The position numbers and the translations under genes were made by a program. The notes beneath the pieces are model-generated. The model had not been told where the DNA came from and did no database searches. It worked only from the letters and a program-made list of their open reading frames with translations. Positions 40,982-49,263 of a DNA stretch of 64,000 nt are shown piece by piece. Each line of letters opens with the position of its first letter. Position 1 is the stretch's first letter. This stretch comes from Mycolicibacterium sp. CH28 (GTDB lineage Bacteria; Actinomycetota; Actinomycetes; Mycobacteriales; Mycobacteriaceae): the NCBI RefSeq assembly GCF_004745805.1, contig NZ_SRLQ01000004.1, positions 835,789 through 899,788 of the forward strand. The letters run 5' to 3'.

Positions 40982-41434
40982 GTGCCTGCATCTCCAGACG
41001 CCCCCACCCAACTACCGGCGATCGACGGTTGGTGGGACTACGACGATTCCGGTGTGCCCCATCTGATCGGGGGCAAGTGTCCGCAGTGCGGAACCTACGT
41101 CTTCCCGCCGCGGGCCAACAACTGCCCGAATCCGGCCTGCGACAGCGATGTGCTCGAGCCGGTGGCGCTGTCGCGGCGGGGCACGGTGTGGAGCTACACC
41201 GAGAACCGCTACGCCCCGCCCCCGCCATATCCCTCGCCGGACCCGTTCGAGCCCTTTGCGGTTGCCGCGGTCGAACTGGCCGACGAGGGACTGATCGTGT
41301 TGGGCAAGGTCGTCGAGGGCACTCTGGCCGCTGATCTGAAAGTCGGCATGGAAGTGGAGCTCACCACCATGCCGCTCCACACCGACGACGACGGTGTCGA
41401 GCGGGTCACCTACGCCTGGAGGATTGCCGAATGA
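40982..41434 (+). CDS. DUF35 / OB-fold acyl-CoA-binding partner protein (Rv1628c-type)
   Basis: 150 residues from GTG 40982. Contains the DUF35 zinc ribbon (HLIGGKCPQCGTYVFPP, CPNPACDS: four Cys) and the OB fold (LSRRGTVWSYTENRY, EGLIVLGKVVEG). DUF35 proteins pair with thiolase- or hydratase-like partners; relatives in the steroid pathway (ChsH2, Ltp2 partner) form working heterocomplexes. ATG 40955 is in frame, but it would sit 5 bp behind the KstR box and ahead of the -10; GTG 40982 matches a leaderless transcript. The stop overlaps the thiolase start (ATGA). Confidence 0.88.
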   Translation: MPASPDAPTQLPAIDGWWDYDDSGVPHLIGGKCPQCGTYVFPPRANNCPNPACDSDVLEPVALSRRGTVWSYTENRYAPPPPYPSPDPFEPFAVAAVELADEGLIVLGKVVEGTLAADLKVGMEVELTTMPLHTDDDGVERVTYAWRIAE

Positions 41435-42666
41435 GCCCGACAACCACCCCCGAGTCGCTTCGCTCCAGCCCGCCGGACCCGGTCTACATCCTCGGCGCCG
41501 GTATGCACCCCTGGGGCAAGTGGGGACGCGACTTCACCGAATACGGCGTGGTCGCCGCCCGTGCCGCCCTAGCCGACGCCGGTCTGGACTGGCGCCAGAT
41601 CCAACTGGTCGCCGGGGCCGACACCATCCGCAACGGCTACCCCGGCTTCGTCGCCGGTGCGACCTTCGCCCAAAAATTGGGCTGGAACGGTATCCCGGTC
41701 ACCTCCAGTTACGCCGCCTGCGCCTCGGGCTCCCAAGCCCTGCAGAGCGCCCGCGCCCAGATTCTGGCCGGCCTGTGCGATGTCGCGCTGGTCATCGGCG
41801 CCGACACCACCCCCAAGGGGTTCTTCGCCCCGGTCGGCGGGGAACGTCGCAATGACCCCGACTGGCAGCGCTTCCACCTCATCGGCGCCACCAACACCGT
41901 CTACTTCGCGCTGCTCGCGCGTCGCCGGATGGACCTCTACGGCGCAACGCTGGAGGACTTCGCCCAGGTCAAGGTCAAGAACGCCCAGCACGGCCTGAAC
42001 AACCCCTACGCCCGCTACCGCAAGGAAGCCAGCGTTGCCGACGTGCTGGCCAGCCCGGTGGTCTCCGACCCGCTGCGGCTGCTCGACATCTGCGCGACCT
42101 CCGATGGTGCGGCCGCGGTCATCGTCGCCAGCAAGGCCTTCGCCGAGAAACACCTCGGCTCGGTCAAGGGGGTGCCCTCGGTGCGGGCGGTGAGCCTGCA
42201 GAGCCCGCAGTACCCGCAACACCTGCCCGAACTGCCCGATATCGCCACCGACTCCACTGCGGTAGTCCCCGGCCCCGACCGGGTGTTCAAGGACCAGATC
42301 CTCGATGCCGCCTACGCCGAGGCCGGGATCGGCCCTGAGGACCTGAGCCTGGCCGAGGTCTACGACCTGTCCACCGCGCTGGAACTGGACTGGTACGAAC
42401 ATCTAGGCCTGTGTGCCAAGGGCGAGGCCGAGCACCTACTGCGCAGCGGCGCCACCACCATCGGCGGCCGCATCCCGGTCAACGCCTCCGGCGGCTTGGC
42501 CAGCTTCGGCGAAGCCATCCCCGCCCAGGCCATCGCCCAGGTCTGCGAACTCACCTGGCAGCTCAAAGGCCAGGCCACCGGCCGTCAGGTCGAGGGCGCC
42601 ACCGTCGGCGTCACCGCCAACCAAGGCCTGTTCGGCCACGGCTCCTCGGTGATCGTCGCCAAGTAG
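41431..42666 (+). CDS. Thiolase-like lipid-transfer protein (Rv1627c-type)
   Basis: 411 residues of the SCP2-thiolase/Ltp type: GAGMHPWGKWGRDFTEYGV, the nucleophile region SSYAACASGSQALQSARAQI, IGADTTPKGFF and the C-terminal NASGGLASFGEAIPAQAIAQ and GVTANQGLFGHGSSVIVAK. The family makes or breaks C-C bonds of acyl-CoAs (thiolase or retro-aldol). With the DUF35 partner and a KstR operator, a step in sterol side-chain breakdown is the best inference. Start and upstream stop overlap, ATGA. Confidence 0.9.
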   Translation: MSPTTTPESLRSSPPDPVYILGAGMHPWGKWGRDFTEYGVVAARAALADAGLDWRQIQLVAGADTIRNGYPGFVAGATFAQKLGWNGIPVTSSYAACASGSQALQSARAQILAGLCDVALVIGADTTPKGFFAPVGGERRNDPDWQRFHLIGATNTVYFALLARRRMDLYGATLEDFAQVKVKNAQHGLNNPYARYRKEASVADVLASPVVSDPLRLLDICATSDGAAAVIVASKAFAEKHLGSVKGVPSVRAVSLQSPQYPQHLPELPDIATDSTAVVPGPDRVFKDQILDAAYAEAGIGPEDLSLAEVYDLSTALELDWYEHLGLCAKGEAEHLLRSGATTIGGRIPVNASGGLASFGEAIPAQAIAQVCELTWQLKGQATGRQVEGATVGVTANQGLFGHGSSVIVAK

Positions 42667-42675
42667 GCTCGGCGG

Positions 42676-42906
42676 GTGGCCGAGACCGTCGTTGTGACCG
42701 TCAAGCCGGGTAGCCGCAAGGGCCCCCTGGTCGAAGCCGACGGCGACGGGGCGCTGACCGTCTACGTCCGCGAACGCGCCATCGAGGGCAAGGCCACCGA
42801 CGCCGCGGCTCGCCTGCTGGCCGCCCACTTCGGGGTGTCGCGCAGCTGCGTGGAGCTGGTCTCGGGTGCCACGTCGCGGATCAAACGCTTCCGCGTGGAC
42901 CGGTAG
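42676..42906 (+). CDS. DUF167/UPF0235 family protein
   Basis: 76 residues from GTG 42676, with the family core VVTVKPGSRKGPLV, LTVYVRERAIEGKATDAAARLLAAHFGV, VELVSGATSRIKRFRV. Single small alpha/beta domain, function unknown. Nine bp after the thiolase stop, so likely co-transcribed with it. Confidence 0.9.
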   Translation: MAETVVVTVKPGSRKGPLVEADGDGALTVYVRERAIEGKATDAAARLLAAHFGVSRSCVELVSGATSRIKRFRVDR

Positions 42907-42907
42907 G

Positions 42908-43321
42908 TCACCCGATCGGTAGCAGGCCGCGCTCGGTGAAGACCCGCTTGGCGGTGAACGTCGCATTGAGCGCCCGCGGGAACCCGCAGTAGACCGCGGA
43001 GTGCAGGAATGCCTCGACGATCTGCTCGGGGCTGAGCCCGACGTTGAGCGCCGCGTTGATGTGAACCTCGAGCTGCGGCTCGCAACCGCCCAGCGCGGTC
43101 AGCATTCCCAGTGTCACGAGCTGGCGCTCACACGGTTGAAGTCCGGGGCGGGCATAGATCTCGCCGAATCCCCACGCCACCACCTGATGTGCGAGCTCCG
43201 GTGCGATGTCGCGCAACGAGTCGACGACGTGTGCGCCGGCCGCGCCGTCGACGGCGTCGAGCACCGCCCGACCGTGCTCGTAGCGCTCGGTGCGAGTGGT
43301 GGTCTCATTCCCCTGGTTCAT
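42908..43321 (-). CDS. Carboxymuconolactone decarboxylase (CMD/AhpD-like) family protein
   Basis: 137 residues, helical CMD fold: GFGEIYARPGLQPCERQLVTLGMLTALGGCEPQLEVHINAALNVGL and EQIVEAFLHSAVYCGFPRALNA. It has the GC-x7-H arrangement rather than an AhpD CxxC, so the 4-carboxymuconolactone-decarboxylase branch fits better than peroxidase. It overlaps the MerR gene by 17 bp and is translated with it; the MerR protein is the likely regulator. Confidence 0.9.
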   Translation of the reverse strand: MNQGNETTTRTERYEHGRAVLDAVDGAAGAHVVDSLRDIAPELAHQVVAWGFGEIYARPGLQPCERQLVTLGMLTALGGCEPQLEVHINAALNVGLSPEQIVEAFLHSAVYCGFPRALNATFTAKRVFTERGLLPIG

Positions 43322-43715
43322 CTGTCGCTACTCCTTGTTCGAGGTCGTGCCGGTAGGTGGCGATCTTGGTTTCGAGGGCCTTCTCGTGGCTGCACAGCAG
43401 CGCGATCTGGTCGTGCAGGCCGGCTCGATGCGCTTCGAGCAGGCCCAGGCGTGCCTGGAGGGTCGACGTGCCGTTGGCGCGCAGCTCCGCATACTCGCGC
43501 ATCCGTGCGATCGGCATCCCGGTCTCTCGCAACCGCAGCAGGAACTGCACCCATTCGACATCCGACTCCGAGTACCGACGCTGGTTGCCCGAGTTCCGGG
43601 CGATCGGTTGGATCAGTCCGGCGCGCTCGTAGTACCGCAGCGTGTGCGCCGAGACACCCGTGGCCGCCGCCATCTGCGCCACAGTCAAGCCCGGTTCCGC
43701 CAGCTCATCCCGCAC
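43305..43715 (-). CDS. MerR-family transcriptional regulator
   Basis: 136 residues from GTG 43715. MerR HTH: LTVAQMAAATGVSAHTLRYYERAGLIQPIARNSGNQRRYSESDVEWV, followed by a long dimerisation helix. Only two Cys-free stretches and one CSH follow, so it is not a classic metal sensor. It heads a two-gene operon with the CMD protein. The typical MerR operator (43731-43754) is directly upstream. Confidence 0.92.
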   Translation of the reverse strand: MRDELAEPGLTVAQMAAATGVSAHTLRYYERAGLIQPIARNSGNQRRYSESDVEWVQFLLRLRETGMPIARMREYAELRANGTSTLQARLGLLEAHRAGLHDQIALLCSHEKALETKIATYRHDLEQGVATDEPGE

Positions 43716-43730
43716 ACCATGAAGGCTAGG

Positions 43731-43754
43731 AGTTAGAGCGCACTCAAAGTCAAG
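43731..43754 (-). promoter_or_regulatory. MerR-type promoter/operator
   Basis: Minus strand: CTTGACTTTGAGTGCGCTCT followed by AACT. TTGACT is a consensus -35, and GAGTGCGCTC is an imperfect dyad lying in the spacer, as in other MerR-family promoters with stretched 19-20 bp spacers; TAGCCT (near 43727-43722) is the possible -10. Autoregulation of the MerR/CMD operon is inferred. Confidence 0.75.
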
Positions 43755-43909
43755 CCCGCTCAGCTCCCATGATTGCGAGCCGCGCTCAAACCGCCGACGA
43801 ACGGGCGCTGAATTCTTGCGGCGCAGTCAACTAACTCGGGCTTTAGCAGGGGCTCGCCCCACCGCAGAATGCGACGATCGAGACCTCTACCGCAGCTAGG
43901 GAGGACTCG

Positions 43910-45409
43910 ATGACGGCGCCCAGGACCGTTCAGGACTACATCGACGAACGGCCCACCTGGTCTGATGGCACGGCGATTACATCGACGCCGATGACTGGCA
44001 TGCAGTGGCGCATCTTCGGCCTCGCGTCGGCGGGGAAGTTCTTCGAGGGCATGGTCGTCTTCATGACTGGCGTTGCGCTGCCGTTGATCTCGCTGGAATT
44101 CGGTCTCGCCCCCTCCGACAAAGGGCTGGTGACCGCCGCATCGCTGGCGGGCATTCTGGTCGGAGCCAGCGCGCTCGGGGGGCTGGCCGACGTCTTCGGC
44201 CGCAAGCGGATGTTCATCGTGGAGATGATCATCTTCACCTGCTTTCTGATCGCGCTGACCGTCTCGCCGAACTTCCCGGTCCTGGTCATCTGCCTGTTCG
44301 GAGCGGGCGTGGCGCTGGGCTGCGACTACCCGACAGCGCACATGGTGATTTCGGAGAGCATCCCGACCTCGATGCGGGGGCGGCTGGTGCTGAGTGCCTT
44401 CGCCTTCCAGGCCATCGGGGCATTGACCGGAACCGTTATCGGGTTCGCGATTCTGTTCGAAAACCCCGATGTCACAGCGTGGCGGTGGATGTACGCCTCG
44501 GCGATCGTGCCGGCGCTGCTCGTCATCGGCGGGCGTCTGTACATCACCGAGAGTCCGCACTGGCTGTTGTACAAGGGCCGCATCGCCGAGGCGGAACAGG
44601 CCACCCTCCGGTTGCTCAAGCGGTCACCCAGCTATCCCACGGATGTCTCGCTGGCCCATCTGATCCATCAGGCGTCCGCATCGGCGAGCGGTTATGCGGC
44701 GCTGTTCAACCGGAAGAACCGCCGGGCGACGATTCTCGCCTCAGTGCCGTGGTTCCTCCAGGATCTGGGCACTTACGGGATCGGTATCTTCACGCCGACG
44801 ATTCTGGCCGCTGTGATCGGCAAGACGTCGGACGGCACAGGGTTGGCCGACACCATTCACAATGACCTCCTCGGCATCAAAGGTTCGGCATTGATGGACG
44901 TCCTGTTCGTCTTCGGCATTTTGGTCGCCATCGTGCTCGTCGATCGGGTCGGACGCATCAAACTTCAAACGATCGGGTTCATCGGTTGTGCCGTGGGGCT
45001 GCTACTTGCGGCCTTGTCAATCCGTAGCCATGGCGACCACATCATGGCGTTGCTGTTCGCCGGGTTCATGTTGTTCTACTTCATGACGAACTTCGGCCCG
45101 AACTCCATGACCTATCTGATCGCCGGCGAGGTCTTCCCCACTGAGGTTCGGGGCAAGGGCGCCGGGTTCGCGGCGTCCTTCGCGAAGGTCGGCGCGGTGA
45201 TCACCGCGTTTCTTTTTCCCATCCTCCTCAAGGAGATCGGGACGTCGGCGCTGCTGTACCTGCTGGTCGGGGCGTTCGCGTTGGGGGCCGTCGTCACGGT
45301 CGCCTTCCGGATCGAGACCACCGGCGTCAGCCTGGAGGCGATCGGCAAGGCCGACGTCGACACCCCCGCGACGCAGAACCAGAGCCTTCAGCCAACCGCG
45401 CCGAGTTAG
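43910..45409 (+). CDS. MFS transporter, sugar/metabolite:H+ symporter type
   Basis: 499 residues, 12 membrane segments, with AGGGAGG seven bases before ATG. Motif A in LGGLADVFGRKRMFIVEMII; the second half carries VDRVGRIKLQT. The loop GRLYITESPHWLLYKGRIAEAEQ is the sugar-porter PESPRWL equivalent. GEVFPTEVRGKGAGFAAS is also typical. Substrates of this SP/AAHS-like branch are sugars or aromatic acids; I cannot choose. It is convergent with the liv operon, overlapping by 4 bp. Confidence 0.88.
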   Translation: MTAPRTVQDYIDERPTWSDGTAITSTPMTGMQWRIFGLASAGKFFEGMVVFMTGVALPLISLEFGLAPSDKGLVTAASLAGILVGASALGGLADVFGRKRMFIVEMIIFTCFLIALTVSPNFPVLVICLFGAGVALGCDYPTAHMVISESIPTSMRGRLVLSAFAFQAIGALTGTVIGFAILFENPDVTAWRWMYASAIVPALLVIGGRLYITESPHWLLYKGRIAEAEQATLRLLKRSPSYPTDVSLAHLIHQASASASGYAALFNRKNRRATILASVPWFLQDLGTYGIGIFTPTILAAVIGKTSDGTGLADTIHNDLLGIKGSALMDVLFVFGILVAIVLVDRVGRIKLQTIGFIGCAVGLLLAALSIRSHGDHIMALLFAGFMLFYFMTNFGPNSMTYLIAGEVFPTEVRGKGAGFAASFAKVGAVITAFLFPILLKEIGTSALLYLLVGAFALGAVVTVAFRIETTGVSLEAIGKADVDTPATQNQSLQPTAPS

Positions 45410-46143
45410 GCCACACCCAGGTAGGCCGCGCGGATACTGTCGTCGGCCAACAACTCTCGGGCCGGTCCGGTACGGGTGATGGTTCCGGTCTCCAGGATGT
45501 AGGCGCGGTCGGAACGGCTCAGTGCCTGCTGCGCGTTCTGCTCCACCAGCAGTACGGTGGTGCCCTGGGCGTTGATCTCGGAGATGATCTTGAAGATCTG
45601 CGAGATGATCATGGGCGCCAGTCCCATCGACGGCTCATCGAGCAGCAGCACCCGTGGCCGAGCCATCAGGGCCCGTCCGATGGCCAACATCTGCTGCTCC
45701 CCGCCGGACAGTGTTCCGCCGACCTGGCTGCGCCGCTCGGCCAACCGCGGGAACGTCTCGAATACCCAGTCCAGCCGCTCCAGGCGTGCGGCCTTGCTAT
45801 CGAATTTTCTTCCGTAGCAACCCATCTCGAGGTTCTCGGTGACGCTCATGCCGGGGAAAACCCCGCGCCCTTCGGGCGCCTGCACCAAACCGTCGATGGC
45901 CCGTTGGTGGGCCTTGACCCGGCTGATATCGCGGCCCTCGAACCACACCGACCCCGACGACAGCGGTCGCAGCCCGGAGATGGCGCGCATCATCGTCGTC
46001 TTGCCCGCACCGTTGGACCCCAGCAGCGTCACGAGTTCACCCTGTCGCACGGTCAGCGAAACCCCGTGCAGGGCTTCGATTCTGCCGTAGTGCACAACGA
46101 TGTCGCGCACCTCGAGCAACGGCGCGGCCTCAGAGTTGGTCAT
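45406..46143 (-). CDS. livF: Branched-chain amino acid ABC transporter ATP-binding protein LivF
   Basis: 245 residues. Walker A LLGSNGAGKTTMMRAISG, signature LSGGEQQMLAIGRALMARP, Walker B VLLLDEPSMGLAP and the H-loop VLLVEQNAQQA. LivF and LivG form the two nucleotide-binding halves of the transporter. Last gene of the operon; overlaps livG by 14 bp. Confidence 0.95.
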   Translation of the reverse strand: MTNSEAAPLLEVRDIVVHYGRIEALHGVSLTVRQGELVTLLGSNGAGKTTMMRAISGLRPLSSGSVWFEGRDISRVKAHQRAIDGLVQAPEGRGVFPGMSVTENLEMGCYGRKFDSKAARLERLDWVFETFPRLAERRSQVGGTLSGGEQQMLAIGRALMARPRVLLLDEPSMGLAPMIISQIFKIISEINAQGTTVLLVEQNAQQALSRSDRAYILETGTITRTGPARELLADDSIRAAYLGVA

Positions 46144-46960
46144 CGGGCACTCCCAGGTAGGCGGCGATGACGGCGGGGTCGTCGCGGATCTCGGCCGGCA
46201 GACCGTCGGCGATCTTGCGCCCGAATTCGAGGACCACGATCCGGTCGGTGACGCCCATGACCAGGCGCATGTCGTGCTCGATGAGCAGCACGGTGTAGCC
46301 GTCGTCGCGGATGGCCCGGATCAGGTCGATCAATGCGGCTTTCTCGCTGGGGTTGAACCCGGCGGCCGGCTCGTCGAGGCAGAGCAGTTTCGGTTCGGTG
46401 GCCAGCGCGCGGGCGATCTCCAGCCGGCGCTGGTCGCCGTAGGGCAGGTTCTTGGCCTTCTCCTCGCCTCGGTGGGCGATGCCGACGAATTGCAGCAGGG
46501 CGGCGGCTTTCTCGATGGCGCTACGTTCCTCGCGCCGGTGCCGCGGGGTGCGCAGCAGCGCACCGGGCACCGAGGTTTTGTGTCGCGCATCGGTGCCGAC
46601 GACCACGTTCTCCAAGGCCGTCATCTCGCCCCACAGGCGGATGTTCTGGAAGGTCCGGGCGATACCGCGCTGGGTGATCTGGTGGCGCTTGATCCGCCCC
46701 AGCGGCGCCCCGTCGAAGGTGACCGATCCCGAGCTGGGCCGGTACACCCCGGTGATCGCGTTGAAGCAGGTGGTTTTGCCGGCCCCGTTGGGGCCGATCA
46801 GTCCGAGGATCTCACCACGCTTGATCGAGAAGCTCACCGCATCCAGGGCGGTCAGCCCGCCGAATTTCACGGTGAGATCCTTTGTCTCCAGCAGGGTTTC
46901 GCCCTCTGCGACGTTGACATCGCGTTGCAGGGAGGCCAGCTCCTCGTCGATCTCGGTCAT
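46130..46960 (-). CDS. livG: Branched-chain amino acid ABC transporter ATP-binding protein LivG
   Basis: 276 residues from ATG 46960 (MTEIDEELASLQRDVNVAEG). Walker A GLIGPNGAGKTTCFNAITG, signature NLPYGDQRRLEIARALATEP (the LivG variant of LSGGQ), Walker B LLCLDEPAAGFNPSE. The frame stays open far upstream to 47491, but that part is an antisense-like shadow of livM. Start overlaps the livM stop (ATGA). Confidence 0.95.
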   Translation of the reverse strand: MTEIDEELASLQRDVNVAEGETLLETKDLTVKFGGLTALDAVSFSIKRGEILGLIGPNGAGKTTCFNAITGVYRPSSGSVTFDGAPLGRIKRHQITQRGIARTFQNIRLWGEMTALENVVVGTDARHKTSVPGALLRTPRHRREERSAIEKAAALLQFVGIAHRGEEKAKNLPYGDQRRLEIARALATEPKLLCLDEPAAGFNPSEKAALIDLIRAIRDDGYTVLLIEHDMRLVMGVTDRIVVLEFGRKIADGLPAEIRDDPAVIAAYLGVPDDQL

Positions 46961-48150
46961 GCGGCAGCCTTGCTGTCGTCGGCGCGGCTGAGGAGTTTTC
47001 GCGCCGATTTGCCGTAGGTCAGCAACTGCTGGCGCACCGGGAACAGGCCCTGCGGGCGGAAGATCATCAACACCACCAGCGCCATACCGAAGAACAGGTA
47101 TTTCAGGTCGCCGAGGTTGATGCCCAGGAAGTGCACCCCGAGCAGTCGGTTGGGCAGGTAGACGATGACGAACGCGCCGAAGATGACCCCCAGCTTGTTG
47201 CCCTGCCCGCCGAGCACCACCGCGCACAGGAACAGCATGGAGTTGATGATGTTGAACGTCGGCGGGGCCACGTATTGGACCTGTCCGGCGTACAGCGCCC
47301 CGGATAGCCCGCCGATCGCGGCGCCGATGACGAACGCCCACAGCTTGAACCGGAACGTGTTGACGCCCATGACTTCGGCGGCGTCCTCGTCTTCCCGGAT
47401 GGCGACCCAGGCCCGGCCCGCACGGCTGCGCTCGAGGTTGCCCACCAGCAGCAGGATGGCCACCATGAGGATCAGACCGAGCCAGAACCACCAGGTTCCG
47501 TAGTTGGCATGCCCCGTCGAGTTACCGCTGGAGAACACACCATCCGGATACTTGGCCGTCTCCACCACGTGCGGGTACGCGACCTGATTGAGTCCGCGCG
47601 AACCGTTGGTGACACCGGAGAGGTTGTCGGCAAGCAGCCGGATGATCTCGCCGAATCCGAGGGTGACGATGGCCAGGTAGTCGCCACGCAACCGCAACGT
47701 GGGGATGCCGAGGATCAGTCCGGCCAACGCGGTGGCCGCCATCGCGATCGGGACACAGGTCAGCCAGGCCCATTTCTCCCCGAACAGACCGCCGGAGCTC
47801 AACTGGTTCCATGGGCTGTCCGGGCTGGTCAGCAATGCGACGGTGTAGGCGCCGACGGCGTAGAACCCGACATATCCCAGGTCGAGCAGGCCGGCCTGGC
47901 CGACCACCACGTTGAGGCCTATCGCGATGATCGCCACCATCGCGAACTGGGCCATGGTGCCGCCGAAACTGATTCCCGGGGTATCGAAGAACGGAGGGGG
48001 GAACAACGGCAGCAGCGCCAGCGCGCCGAAGCCCAGCACACCGAAACCCCACTTCTGCACCCGACTCAGCCCCGACCACCAGTCCCGCAAGCCGTCGCCG
48101 GGGGCCAGCAGCCGGCCGGTCCACTTTCCGGTGTCGCTGCGGTGAGTCAT
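46957..48150 (-). CDS. livM: Branched-chain amino acid ABC transporter permease LivM
   Basis: 397 residues, about ten membrane segments. Conserved LivM parts: GLNVVVGQAGLLDLGYVGFYAVGAY, LRGDYLAIVTLGFGEIIRLL, GRAWVAIREDEDAAEVMGVN and the transport loop FKLWAFVIGAAIGGLSGAL. Start overlaps the livH stop (ATGA). Confidence 0.95.
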   Translation of the reverse strand: MTHRSDTGKWTGRLLAPGDGLRDWWSGLSRVQKWGFGVLGFGALALLPLFPPPFFDTPGISFGGTMAQFAMVAIIAIGLNVVVGQAGLLDLGYVGFYAVGAYTVALLTSPDSPWNQLSSGGLFGEKWAWLTCVPIAMAATALAGLILGIPTLRLRGDYLAIVTLGFGEIIRLLADNLSGVTNGSRGLNQVAYPHVVETAKYPDGVFSSGNSTGHANYGTWWFWLGLILMVAILLLVGNLERSRAGRAWVAIREDEDAAEVMGVNTFRFKLWAFVIGAAIGGLSGALYAGQVQYVAPPTFNIINSMLFLCAVVLGGQGNKLGVIFGAFVIVYLPNRLLGVHFLGINLGDLKYLFFGMALVVLMIFRPQGLFPVRQQLLTYGKSARKLLSRADDSKAAA

Positions 48151-49184
48151 GCGCGCGCCTTCCCGAGGCTTTCCCCGAGTATCCCGGTCGGCCTGATCAG
48201 CAGCACCAGGACGAGCAGCAGGAATGCGACCACATCACGCCACTGGGTGCCGAACACGGCCTGGCCGTAGTTCTCCATAATCCCCAGGATCAGGCCGCCG
48301 AGCAGTGCGCCCCGCAGGTTCCCGATACCGCCGAGGACCGCCGCGGAGAACGCCTTGATACCGAGCAGGAATCCGCCGGAGTAGATGATGCCCTGCGGCA
48401 CCTTCAGGGTGTAGAGCAGCGCGGCCGCACCGGCCAGCAGGCCACCGATCAGGAAGGTCGTCATGATGATTCGCTCCCGGGATACCCCCATCAGCGTCGC
48501 CGTAGTCGGGTCCTGGGCGACGGCCCGGATTCCGCGGCCGAACTTCGTGCGGTTGATCGCGGTGTCGGTGAGCACCGCCAGCAGCAGTGCCGCGGCCACG
48601 ATCACCAGCGTGACGTTGGAGACCGTCGCGCCGAAGATGTGGAACTGGGTTTTGGGCTGCACCAGGATGATCGGCTGCTGGGCGTTGCTGCCGCCGTAGC
48701 CCTTGATGATCTTGGGTAGCACGAAGTGGACGAACTCCTGCAGCACGAACGACATACCGATTGCGGTGATGAGGAAGGTCAGTGGGCGCGCGTTGCGCCG
48801 CCGCAGCGGCCGATAGGCGACGAACTCCAAACCTATTGCGGCCGAGCCGGATACCAACATCGCGAACAGCATCGCGATGCCCAGGTAGCAGACCGTCAGC
48901 AGCACGCCTTTGTTGTAGGCGTTTCCGCTCGGATTGAAACCCAGGATGATGTCGAGGCAGAAGTAGGCGCCGAACATCCCCAGCATGAAGATTTCGGAAT
49001 GGGCGAAGTTGATCAGCCGCAGGACGCCGAACACCAGGGTGTAGCCGACGGCGACGAGTGCATAAATCGCACCCCACGACAACCCATCGATCGTCAACTG
49101 CCAGAAGCCTTCTCGCAGGTTGGCGATGTTGAAACCGATGTCACCAGCGAGACACGCGTACTGGCCGAGGCACTCCTGGATCAT
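48147..49184 (-). CDS. livH: Branched-chain amino acid ABC transporter permease LivH
   Basis: 345 residues. LivH marks: GLSWGAIYALVAVGYTLVFGVLRLINFAHSEIFMLG near the N-terminus and FGRGIRAVAQDPTTATLMGV in the cytoplasmic coupling loop. The N-terminal ~25 residues with three Cys are unusual and may form a periplasmic extension. It follows the binding-protein gene after 79 bp that hold a strong hairpin. Confidence 0.94.
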   Translation of the reverse strand: MIQECLGQYACLAGDIGFNIANLREGFWQLTIDGLSWGAIYALVAVGYTLVFGVLRLINFAHSEIFMLGMFGAYFCLDIILGFNPSGNAYNKGVLLTVCYLGIAMLFAMLVSGSAAIGLEFVAYRPLRRRNARPLTFLITAIGMSFVLQEFVHFVLPKIIKGYGGSNAQQPIILVQPKTQFHIFGATVSNVTLVIVAAALLLAVLTDTAINRTKFGRGIRAVAQDPTTATLMGVSRERIIMTTFLIGGLLAGAAALLYTLKVPQGIIYSGGFLLGIKAFSAAVLGGIGNLRGALLGGLILGIMENYGQAVFGTQWRDVVAFLLLVLVLLIRPTGILGESLGKARA

Positions 49185-49215
49185 CGGCGGGGCGGCCTCC
49201 TAACGGCTTTCGTAG

Positions 49216-49257
49216 ACGAGAACGCGTCCGAGCCTTGCGGTCTCGGACGCGTCTCGT
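49216..49257 (-). promoter_or_regulatory. Stable hairpin between the liv binding-protein gene and livH
   Basis: ACGAGA-A-CGCGTCCGAG (49216-49232) pairs with CTCGGACGCGTCTCGT (49242-49257): a 16-bp GC-rich stem with one bulged base and a loop of nine. No T-run follows, so it is probably an mRNA-stabilising or partial-termination element that lets the binding protein be made in excess over the membrane parts, as in other periplasmic ABC operons (inference). Confidence 0.7.
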
Positions 49258-49263
49258 GCACGG

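Noticed and set aside
44005..44865. 286-codon frame inside the MFS gene at 43910
   Set aside because: Same-strand shadow rich in Arg/Gly with no membrane segments.
46961..47491. N-terminal extension of the livG frame
   Set aside because: It is antiphase to livM codons and contains Arg/Gly/Pro-rich noise; LivG begins at 46960 with an ATGA overlap.
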